The notes below the pieces were generated by a model that saw only the letters and a list, made by a program, of their open reading frames with translations, was not told the origin of the DNA and made no database searches. A stretch of 10,489 nucleotides of DNA from Treponema sp. UBA4326 (GTDB taxonomy: Bacteria; Spirochaetota; Spirochaetia; Treponematales; Treponemataceae). Both the position numbers and the translations under genes were made by a program. The DNA lies in assembly GCA_002393835.1 (NCBI GenBank), contig DGTW01000324.1, positions 1-10,489 on the forward strand, given 5' to 3'. Numbering within the stretch: position 1 is the first letter of the stretch; every line of letters begins with the position of its first letter. Positions 1 through 5,562 of this stretch are shown here, in pieces.

Positions 1-578
1 GCACAAGCTACGGCCAGAATGTTCTTACACATTCAAAAGAAGTTGCTGAAATTGCCTCACTGCTTGCCGCAGAAGTTGGCGCAAACAAGGAACTGGCAAA
101 AAGAGCTGCCCTCCTCCACGATATTGGCAAGGGTGCAGAAAACGACAGCGACCAGAACCATGCAGAAGTTGGCGCTGAGATGGCGCGAAAAATGGGCGAG
201 GACGCAAGGGTCATCAACGCCATTGCCGCTCACCACAACGATGTTGAGGCAACAACCCTCGAAGCCGTTATCGTTCAGATTGCAGACGCAATCAGTGCGG
301 CTCGTCCTGGTGCACGCCGGGAAACTGTTGACAACTATGTCAAACGACTGGAAAATCTTGAAGAAACAGCCGAAAAGTTCCCTGGTGTCGAAAAGGCTTA
401 TGCAATTCAGGCTGGCCGAGAACTTCGAATTCTCGTTAACAACGAAAAGATTCCAGACGGCGAAGTCAAAGAGCTTGCTCAAAAGATTGCAAAGCAAATC
501 GAGACGGATATCCGCTATCCAGGCCGCATAAAACTCACCATGATTCGCGAAACACGAATCGTAGAGTACGCAAGATAA
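1..578 (+). CDS. rny: Ribonuclease Y, C-terminal part (5' end outside window)
   Basis: RNase Y is a membrane-anchored endoribonuclease that starts mRNA decay. The open frame runs in from the left edge (first full codon at 3) and stops with TAA at 576-578, so about 191 C-terminal residues are present. They match the HD-domain half: a YGQNVLTHS stretch at the left edge, then LAKRAALLHDIGKG with the metal-binding His-Asp pair, then the IAAHHND and ADAISAARPGARRE stretches, and the usual C-terminus ending near RIVEYAR. The N-terminal membrane anchor, coiled coil and KH domain lie outside the window. An ATG at 180 is inside the HD domain and is not the start. The gene is followed directly by an intrinsic terminator and converges on cheB. 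The family call is firm from the motifs. Confidence 0.95.
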   Translation, partial: TSYGQNVLTHSKEVAEIASLLAAEVGANKELAKRAALLHDIGKGAENDSDQNHAEVGAEMARKMGEDARVINAIAAHHNDVEATTLEAVIVQIADAISAARPGARRETVDNYVKRLENLEETAEKFPGVEKAYAIQAGRELRILVNNEKIPDGEVKELAQKIAKQIETDIRYPGRIKLTMIRETRIVEYAR

Positions 579-582
579 AAGC

Positions 583-614
583 AAAGAGCTTCCTGTAAAA
601 GGAAGCTTTTTTTT
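583..614 (+). terminator. Intrinsic terminator of rny
   Basis: A perfect 8-bp stem (AGCTTCCT at 587-594, AGGAAGCT at 600-607) with a 5-nt loop is followed by a run of eight T, starting 4 nt after the rny stop codon. A-U pairs from flanking A and T bases could lengthen the stem. This is a textbook Rho-independent terminator on the plus strand. Confidence 0.92.
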
Positions 615-675
615 ATTTAATGTTAATTTATATTTATTAAAAAACGCAAAAATATGCGTAAGCGGGGGGGGTGGC

Positions 676-703
676 AAAAAAAATCCCCGCATGGATTGCG
701 GGG
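676..703 (-). terminator. Intrinsic terminator of the cheR-cheB transcript
   Basis: Read on the minus strand, a 6-bp all-GC stem (703-698 with 690-685) with a 7-nt loop is followed by A and then eight T (complement of 676-683). It lies about 85 nt beyond the cheB stop codon. Two further hairpins (716-755 and 759-792) sit between cheB and this terminator. A nearby C-rich run (complement of 664-671) could pair with the same GCGGGG arm, but it is transcribed later. Confidence 0.88.
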
Positions 704-715
704 CAAAAGTAAAGA

Positions 716-755
716 GAGAAAATTCTGTTTGCCGTCAGGTGAACAGAATTTTCTC
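716..755. repeat. 14-bp perfect inverted repeat downstream of cheB
   Basis: GAGAAAATTCTGTT at 716-729 is the exact reverse complement of 742-755, with a 12-nt loop (730-741). There is no T-run after either arm, so it is not a classic terminator. It lies in the 3' untranslated region of the cheRB message, between the stop-codon hairpin and the terminator. It could protect the 3' end, be an RNase III site, or be a dispersed palindrome. Confidence 0.8.
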
Positions 756-758
756 GTG

Positions 759-792
759 ATAACAAAAATTACATGGATGTAATTTTTGTTAT
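759..792. repeat. 16-bp perfect inverted repeat overlapping the cheB stop codon
   Basis: Positions 759-774 are the exact reverse complement of 777-792, separated by only 2 nt. The stem is A/T-rich with a single G-C pair near each end. The cheB stop codon (complement of 789-791) lies inside one arm, so the hairpin can fold only after the terminating ribosome leaves. There is no T-run beyond the stem on either strand. Confidence 0.8.
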
Positions 793-1994
793 GAGTTTTC
801 ACGGGCAAGCTTACTAATCTCGTCAGCCATTTTGTCAAGAGGAACTTGTTTTTGAACTCCGCCAAGCTCGTATGCGACTTTTGGCATGCCATAAACGATT
901 GCAGTCGCCTCGTCCTGACCGAGAGTCCATGCTCCCTGCTTGCGCATTTCGGCAAGCTCAACGGCACCGTCTTTTCCCATACCTGTCATAATTACGCCCA
1001 GGGCATGGTTCTGATAAATTTTGGCAACAGACTCAAAGAGAACATCGGCAGAAGGCCTGTGACCGTTTCGCTGAGGTTCCTGAGAAAGTCGAAGCATTTT
1101 TTTGCCCAATGCAGTCTGCTCGACATAGATATGATAGTTTCCCGGAGCGATATAAATAGTTCCGCCTACAATCGGCTCGTTATCTTCGGCTTCTTTTACC
1201 TTTAGGGCACAAATTTTATCCAAAGAATTAGCGAATTCCTTTGTAAATCCAGCAGGCATGTGCTGAACGACAAGAACAGGCTGCTTTAGATGAGGATCAA
1301 TCATCTTGAAAACATCACGGAGGGCGTTGGGACCACCTGTTGAGATGCCGATTGCAATGACTTCGATTCTGCCAGGCTTGCGGAGCGGTTCAATGACAGC
1401 CGGTTCTTTTGAAGGAGTTCCGAATGACGGGAAAGAGAGATTTGAAGAAGATTTTGACGCTGTACTTGAAAGGAATTCCTTTGCCTTGTCAGCGCCAAGT
1501 TTTGAAGCCAGCTTGCGTTCTACAAGACGATCCGAACCAAGGCTTGAGAAGAAGTCACTTGATCGTACCTGCTTTCCGTGACGACGGGCATAAGAGCCGC
1601 CGTAAGAAGCGATGAGCTCAATGAGACGGTCTGAGACAGAACTGATATCAGCGGAAATTGAGCCATTGGGTTTTGTAATGAAATCGGCGGCGCCAAGCTC
1701 AAGACATTCAATTGTAACGGCAGCACCTTTTTCGGCAATGCTGGAAAGAATGATGACAGGAATGTCTATTTTATTCTGCTTACGCCATTTGAGGAATTCA
1801 ACGCCAGTCATTATCGGCATTTCTATATCGAGAATAATTACATCTGGCTTATAAAGATCAAGTTTTTCAACGAGAAACTGACCGTTCATTGCTTTGCCTG
1901 CAACAGTGAGACCTTCGGTTCCGTCAATAACGCGAGAAATAAGATTACGCATGAGCGCAGAGTCATCACAAATTGCTACAGAAATATCGTCCAT
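789..1994 (-). CDS. cheB: CheB, chemotaxis protein-glutamate methylesterase/deamidase
   Basis: CheB removes methyl groups from (and deamidates) chemoreceptor glutamates when phosphorylated by CheA, giving adaptation. The 401-residue product has an N-terminal receiver domain (about 1-120) with acidic pair D10-D11, phospho-acceptor D56 and K108 in a TKP motif. The C-terminal methylesterase domain (about 210-395) shows the catalytic triad: S218 in GISTGGPNAL, H245 in VVQHMPAGFT and D342 in MTGMGKDGA. The joining linker (about 125-205) is Ser/Lys-rich and longer than in enteric CheB, which is about 350 residues overall. The ATG at 1994 is chosen because GGGAGG (complement of 1999-2004) lies 4 nt upstream. 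A TTG at 2027 would add 11 residues ahead of the receiver fold. The gene follows cheR after a 77-nt gap with no terminator visible, so the two are probably co-transcribed. Confidence 0.96.
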   Translation of the reverse strand: MDDISVAICDDSALMRNLISRVIDGTEGLTVAGKAMNGQFLVEKLDLYKPDVIILDIEMPIMTGVEFLKWRKQNKIDIPVIILSSIAEKGAAVTIECLELGAADFITKPNGSISADISSVSDRLIELIASYGGSYARRHGKQVRSSDFFSSLGSDRLVERKLASKLGADKAKEFLSSTASKSSSNLSFPSFGTPSKEPAVIEPLRKPGRIEVIAIGISTGGPNALRDVFKMIDPHLKQPVLVVQHMPAGFTKEFANSLDKICALKVKEAEDNEPIVGGTIYIAPGNYHIYVEQTALGKKMLRLSQEPQRNGHRPSADVLFESVAKIYQNHALGVIMTGMGKDGAVELAEMRKQGAWTLGQDEATAIVYGMPKVAYELGGVQKQVPLDKMADEISKLARENS

Positions 1995-2071
1995 TTTTCC
2001 TCCCTTAAAAAAAATATTGCCGGACAAAGACAGCTATAACACAAAAAACATCCTTCGCCCGACAATAAATT

Positions 2072-2887
2072 TTAGACATGCTTCTGGTACAAACAAGCCC
2101 AGTCTGTCTTTAAGAATTCAAATTTCGTATCCATTCCGAACAAGCTTTCTGAATGACCGATAAAAAGATATGAATTAGGAGCCATTGAATTCCAGAAGCG
2201 GTCAATGACATTCTTTTGAGCAGGTTCATCAAAGTAGATGAGAACATTTCGGCAGAATACGACATCAAGGTTGCGTGCGCCAGAGTCATTTCGTAAGTTG
2301 TGGTAGTCAAATTTGATTGTCTGCATGAGCTCCGGCTTAACCTGATAGCCCCGCTCATTTTTAGTAAAGAAGCGGTCGAGATATTTCTGAGGAATACCGG
2401 TAATTCGAGCCTCAGGGTAGAAACCAGCCTGCCCCGTCATAAGACATTTGAGAGAAATGTCAGAAGCCGTAATCTGGAATTTGTAAGGCGGAGGAAGAAT
2501 ATCAGCAAGAATCATTGCAATCGTATAAGGCTCCTCGCCCGTTGAGCAGCCTGCACTCCAAATTTTTATGGTAGTATCGCCGGTCTTGCGTTTTTGCTCA
2601 AGCACATGAGGTATTACATAATTTACGAGAGCATCAAAATGGGGCTGGTTTCGGAAGAAGCGGGTAAGATTTGTCGTAACAGAGTCGAGCATGATTTTCA
2701 TCTCTTCTTTGTTTGACATTACAAGCCGATAGTATTCTTCTATAGAATCCAGCTGTTTTTCTCTCAATTTTTCCTTCAGACGGCTGTCGAGGATAGACCT
2801 GTTGGTGGCCGAGAAGGTGATTCCGCTTTCGTCATAAATGACTTTTCGGAACATGTCAAATTCTGCATCTGTTAATAAGTCTGCCAT
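2072..2887 (-). CDS. cheR: CheR, chemotaxis protein methyltransferase
   Basis: CheR transfers methyl groups from S-adenosylmethionine to chemoreceptor glutamates and opposes CheB. The 271-residue product has the usual size. The N-terminal helical domain (about 1-75) ends in TTNLTRFFRN. The SAM-binding domain carries SAGCSTGEEPYT (111-122), an ASD motif (141-143), FCRNVLIYF (211-219) and IGHSES near 243-248. There is no C-terminal receptor-docking pentapeptide. The start at 2887 is supported by the family's N-terminus: LTDAEFDMFRKVIYDESGI aligns with the first helix, so a later start would remove it. An AGAGG lies only 2 nt before the ATG, which is too close for normal Shine-Dalgarno use. This goes with a promoter placed almost on top of the gene. 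Confidence 0.96.
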   Translation of the reverse strand: MADLLTDAEFDMFRKVIYDESGITFSATNRSILDSRLKEKLREKQLDSIEEYYRLVMSNKEEMKIMLDSVTTNLTRFFRNQPHFDALVNYVIPHVLEQKRKTGDTTIKIWSAGCSTGEEPYTIAMILADILPPPYKFQITASDISLKCLMTGQAGFYPEARITGIPQKYLDRFFTKNERGYQVKPELMQTIKFDYHNLRNDSGARNLDVVFCRNVLIYFDEPAQKNVIDRFWNSMAPNSYLFIGHSESLFGMDTKFEFLKTDWACLYQKHV

Positions 2888-2894
2888 ATCCTCT

Positions 2895-2923
2895 ATTATA
2901 CACCTTTACTTTTAAAATGTAAA
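2895..2923 (-). promoter_or_regulatory. Sigma-70-type promoter of cheR-cheB
   Basis: On the minus strand TTTACA (complement of 2918-2923) and TATAAT (complement of 2895-2900) are separated by exactly 17 nt. This is a perfect -10 box and a one-mismatch -35 box at ideal spacing. Only 7 nt separate the -10 box from the cheR ATG, so initiation is predicted at or within a base or two of the start codon. The motif match is strong, but its use is inferred. Confidence 0.72.
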
Positions 2924-3023
2924 ATAAATTTTAAGATTACTTTGTATTAAGTAGGTTGCAATGAGCCGGGATGATTTTCCGTTGAAACAAACAAATCTTA
3001 ATGCTAAAATCTTAACGCAAATA

Positions 3024-3608
3024 ATGAAAATATCATCTTTCTTCTTATTTATTTACGCATTTTTTTTCTCACTTTTTTCATGCTCACTGAATTACATGAA
3101 AAGCGAAAATTCCGAGGACACAATTCCTGAATTCAGCTTCAGCAAGGCCCAGTACACCAAGTATGAAGCAAGCAAAAAAAACATCTCACTGAAGGCGGGA
3201 CAGCTGGAACAATACAAAAGTGACAATTCAGTTTTTGCAAAAGATGCTGAATTTGAAACCTTTGACAAAAGCGGGAAAGAAGAAACAAGTGGCAGATGCC
3301 AGCTGATAGCCGCAAACACAAATAAAGAAATTTACACGCTCTACGGTGACATTCAGCTGAACTTAACTAAGCAAGACATGAAAATTTCTGCAGACTCTCT
3401 TAACTTCAACAAAAAAACAGAGCAAATCACCAGCGGAATGAACAGCGAAGTAAAACTTGTCAAGAAGGACATCAGCATGAGCGGATACGGATTCAGTGCA
3501 AGCGGCGTCAGTAAGTCTTTTACATTCACAGACAGGGTTGACGGAACCATAAATACAAAAGACGAGCCTGCACAGGAAGAATCCGGCGGGGACAGCCATG
3601 AAAACTAG
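3024..3608 (+). CDS. lptC: LptC-like lipoprotein of the Lpt transport system
   Basis: The product is 194 residues, the usual size for LptC, the inner-membrane-anchored periplasmic protein that takes lipid from the LptB-transporter complex and passes it to LptA. From the ATG at 3024 a hydrophobic segment (about 5-16) leads to a lipobox L17-F18-S19-C20, so it is predicted to be a lipoprotein rather than the single-pass form of E. coli. The rest is beta-rich with the alternating pattern of the OstA/LptC fold, for example DIQLNLTKQDMKISADSLNFN. An in-frame ATG at 2961 would add 21 residues with two aspartates to the signal peptide. It has a weak AGG upstream, while 3024 has no clear Shine-Dalgarno, so the start is uncertain. 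The assignment rests on fold-like pattern, size and position before lptA and lptB. The stop overlaps lptA by 11 nt. Confidence 0.8.
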   Translation: MKISSFFLFIYAFFFSLFSCSLNYMKSENSEDTIPEFSFSKAQYTKYEASKKNISLKAGQLEQYKSDNSVFAKDAEFETFDKSGKEETSGRCQLIAANTNKEIYTLYGDIQLNLTKQDMKISADSLNFNKKTEQITSGMNSEVKLVKKDISMSGYGFSASGVSKSFTFTDRVDGTINTKDEPAQEESGGDSHEN

Positions 3609-4401
3609 TTTCTTTTCAAAAAAAACAATTATTTCTCTCATCATATTTTTGACTTTCAACCTTTTTGCAGAGGAAATTAAATTCAGTGCGGATTCAATGA
3701 GTGGAGTCTCAGGAAGCAAAACTGACGAGACAAAATTAACAGGCAATGCCTTTGTTAAAACTTCAACGATGGAAATAAAAGCCGACATGATTTCACTGAA
3801 CGGGGAAGATTTCAGGTACATCACAGCGGAAGGAAACGTAGAAGGAAAAAACACTGAGACAAAAATGGACTTTTCATGCGGAAAATTACGCTATGACAGG
3901 AAGACAAAACTGGCAAAGCTTGAAGATTCAGTGCACATGGTTGACCTCGAAAATGATGTCACGACTGATGCCCAGCTCATCGAATACAATCAAAACAAAG
4001 AAATAGCCACAATGCAAATCGGAGTGAGCCTCAAGCAAAAAAACAACACTTGTACCGCAGCTTTCGCAATCTACAGAAAAGAGGCTCAAGTGCTAGAAAT
4101 GAGCGGAAATCCAAAAATCGTCCAGGGGGAAGACACTTTTCGTGCCCAGGAAATCGTTCTAAACTTAAAATCTCAGGAAATTACCCTTTCAGGAAGAGTT
4201 TCGGGAACCGTCACGGACTCAAAGAAAGAAGAGCCAAAACAAAACAAAGAATCGCCAGATGAAAGCACAAAAGAAGGCGATGAAAAGCCTGAGCTTCCGG
4301 CAATAACGGATATTCTGAACAAGGATGCTGAATCCAAGGAAAATGATTCACCTAAGGCAGAGACGGTCAAAAATCCTGAGCAAAAGGAAGAAAAAAAATG
4401 A
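3598..4401 (+). CDS. lptA: LptA-like periplasmic bridge protein (OstA domain)
   Basis: LptA is the periplasmic protein whose stacked beta-jellyroll units carry lipid from LptC to the outer-membrane LptD. The 267-residue product starts with a signal peptide: KK at 8-9, hydrophobic 11-23, likely cleavage after A24 in NLFA-EE. The OstA region (about 27-200) begins IKFSADSMSG and contains repeated strand patterns such as TKLTGNAFVKTSTMEIKAD and ITAEGNVEG. Residues 208-267 are a highly charged Lys/Glu/Pro/Asp tail absent from typical LptA of about 180 residues. There are two cysteines, C94 and C152. Translation starts inside the end of lptC (11-nt overlap, GGGGA upstream), and the stop overlaps the lptB start as ATGA, so the three genes are translationally coupled. 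The call is firm for the domain and slightly less so for the exact Lpt role. Confidence 0.87.
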   Translation: MKTSFFSKKTIISLIIFLTFNLFAEEIKFSADSMSGVSGSKTDETKLTGNAFVKTSTMEIKADMISLNGEDFRYITAEGNVEGKNTETKMDFSCGKLRYDRKTKLAKLEDSVHMVDLENDVTTDAQLIEYNQNKEIATMQIGVSLKQKNNTCTAAFAIYRKEAQVLEMSGNPKIVQGEDTFRAQEIVLNLKSQEITLSGRVSGTVTDSKKEEPKQNKESPDESTKEGDEKPELPAITDILNKDAESKENDSPKAETVKNPEQKEEKK

Positions 4402-5486
4402 GCGATGAAGAATTAGAAATAAAAAATGAAAATGTAGAGCAAAAGCAAAGAGAGAATTTTCCAGAGGAAAATTCTCGTACGAATTCCGAAATCCAAGGAG
4501 GGATTTCGGCTAAGCCTCAAGAGCCAAGCTTTCAGGAAACAGATGCTCTACAGGATGTAGAGCAAAAGCAAGGAGAGAATTTTCCAGAGGAAAATTCTCG
4601 TGCGAATTCCGAAATCCAAGGAGGGATTTCGGCTAAGCCTCAAGAGCCAAGCTTTCAGAAAACAGATGCTCTACAGGATGTAGAGCAAAAGCAAGGAGAG
4701 AATTTTCCAGAGGAAAATTCTCGTGCGAATCCAGAAATCCAAGGAGGGATTTCTGGTTCGCAGCATACCTTACGCGTCTCTTCACTTTATAAATCATTCG
4801 GAAAAAAGAAAGTCGTTCAGGGCGTGGATTTTCAGATGCACACGGGGGAAGTTTTGGGTTTGCTTGGCCCAAACGGAGCCGGAAAGACAACCAGTTTCTA
4901 CATGATTGTAGGATTTTACAAGCCAACCTCTGGCGAAATATTCCTCGATGACAAGAGAATAACCCCCCTGCCCATGTTCAAACGGGCACAACTGGGAATT
5001 TCTTACCTGCCCCAGGAGCCAAGCGTTTTCAAAAAACTAACCGTCGAAGAAAACATCTGGTCAATTCTTGAGACGAGGCCTGATTTGACGAGAGCCGAAA
5101 AAAAACAAAAACTTGAAGAATTAATCGAAGAATTTGCTATAGGCCGAATCAGAAAACAGCTGGCCTACACTCTTTCTGGCGGTGAACGCCGCCGAACGGA
5201 AATTGCCCGTTCTCTTGCCATAGAGCCAAAATTTCTGCTTTTGGACGAACCCTTTGCCGGAATCGACCCAATTGCCGTAGCCGACATTAAGGGAATGATA
5301 ACGCTTCTTGCAAAAAGGGGCATCGGAGTTCTGATTACAGATCACAATGTCCGTGACACGCTTGAAATCACCGACCGGGCAATCATTGTGAGCACCGGTC
5401 AGATTTTAATACAAGGCACAAAACAAGAAATCATCGACAGCCCAGAAGCAAGACAAATCTACCTAGGAGAAGGATTCCATATGTAA
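4398..5486 (+). CDS. lptB: LptB, ABC transporter ATPase, with repeat-encoded N-terminal extension
   Basis: LptB is the cytoplasmic ATPase that powers lipid extraction from the inner membrane with permeases LptF and LptG, which are not in this window. The product has 362 residues against about 240 usually. The ATPase domain spans about 122-362, starting at LRVSSLYKSFGKKKVVQG: Walker A GPNGAGKTT (157-165), Q-loop LPQEPS, signature LSGGE (259-263), Walker B LLLDE (280-284) and H-loop H316 in TDHN. The overall sequence is typical of LptB. Residues 13-119 are a Glu/Gln/Asn-rich tandem repeat of 41 residues (2.6 copies). No ATG, GTG or TTG lies in frame between 4398 and the start of the ATPase domain; the first, a GTG near 4824, would delete its first strand. 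The extension must therefore be translated. An AGGAAG 7-8 nt upstream is the ribosome site, and the start overlaps the lptA stop. Confidence 0.94.
   Translation: MSDEELEIKNENVEQKQRENFPEENSRTNSEIQGGISAKPQEPSFQETDALQDVEQKQGENFPEENSRANSEIQGGISAKPQEPSFQKTDALQDVEQKQGENFPEENSRANPEIQGGISGSQHTLRVSSLYKSFGKKKVVQGVDFQMHTGEVLGLLGPNGAGKTTSFYMIVGFYKPTSGEIFLDDKRITPLPMFKRAQLGISYLPQEPSVFKKLTVEENIWSILETRPDLTRAEKKQKLEELIEEFAIGRIRKQLAYTLSGGERRRTEIARSLAIEPKFLLLDEPFAGIDPIAVADIKGMITLLAKRGIGVLITDHNVRDTLEITDRAIIVSTGQILIQGTKQEIIDSPEARQIYLGEGFHM
4434..4754 (+). repeat. 123-bp palindrome-rich tandem repeat inside lptB (2.6 copies)
   Basis: Copies lie at 4434-4556, 4557-4679 and 4680-4754 (partial). Copies 1 and 2 differ at 3 of 123 bases and copies 2 and 3 at 3 of 75. 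The unit is 41 codons, so copy-number change keeps the frame. Each unit is a chain of inverted repeats. Hairpin A is GAGAATTTTCC-AGA-GGAAAATTCTC (4452-4476 in copy 1). Hairpin B is CCGAAATCC with GGATTTCGG and a 6-nt loop (4486-4509). Hairpin C is GCTCTACA-GGA-TGTAGAGC across the unit junctions (4545-4563). The encoded peptide (VEQKQGENFPEENSRANSEI and onward) is polar with no recognisable domain. Confidence 0.95.
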
Positions 5487-5548
5487 GGAACCGAAAATCC
5501 AAATGAGCACAATAACGGAAGTGCTCAATCCGTGGATTTTCGGATTCC
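5487..5548. terminator. Long double hairpin between convergent lptB and the GTPase gene (possible terminator)
   Basis: Starting right after the lptB stop, GGAA plus CCGAAAATCCA (5487-5501) pairs with TGGATTTTCGG and TTCC (5533-5548), with one unpaired A at 5544. Inside it a second perfect stem, TGAGCAC (5504-5510) with GTGCTCA (5521-5527), closes a 10-nt loop. It is placed where a two-way terminator is expected, but neither strand has a clear T-run after the stem. It may act only as a 3'-end stabiliser or be a remnant of a palindromic element. Confidence 0.5.
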
Positions 5549-5562
5549 AACGAGAATTTTCC
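5491..5562 (-). repeat. Diverged inverted copy of the lptB palindromic module
   Basis: Positions 5534-5562 match the reverse complement of lptB repeat copy 3 (4712-4740) at 25 of 29 bases without gaps, and copies 1 and 2 at 24 of 29. The match includes the 13-base block ACGAGAATTTTCC (5550-5562). The order of parts is also shared: a CCGAAA(A)TCC...GGATTT(T)CGG hairpin and then ATTC followed by the ACGAGAATTTTCC arm. The hairpin loop here holds an extra stem, and the second arm of hairpin A is missing. The block ends exactly at the stop codon of the neighbouring GTPase gene. Confidence 0.7.

Noticed and set aside
57..692. Open frame of 211 codons on the minus strand over rny
   Set aside because: It is antisense to the RNase Y HD domain, runs through two terminators, and its product looks like no known protein. 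It is a shadow frame.
1995..2027. TTG start for cheB at 2027
   Set aside because: It would add 11 residues before the receiver domain. The ATG at 1994 has GGGAGG directly upstream.
2992..3018. Imperfect direct repeat AAATCTTAAYGC before the lptC start
   Set aside because: Only two short AT-rich copies with no pairing or spacing that suggests a binding site; likely chance.
4434..4754. CRISPR-like array interpretation of the lptB repeat
   Set aside because: Units are 123 bp with no unique spacers, are nearly identical throughout, and stay in frame with lptB.
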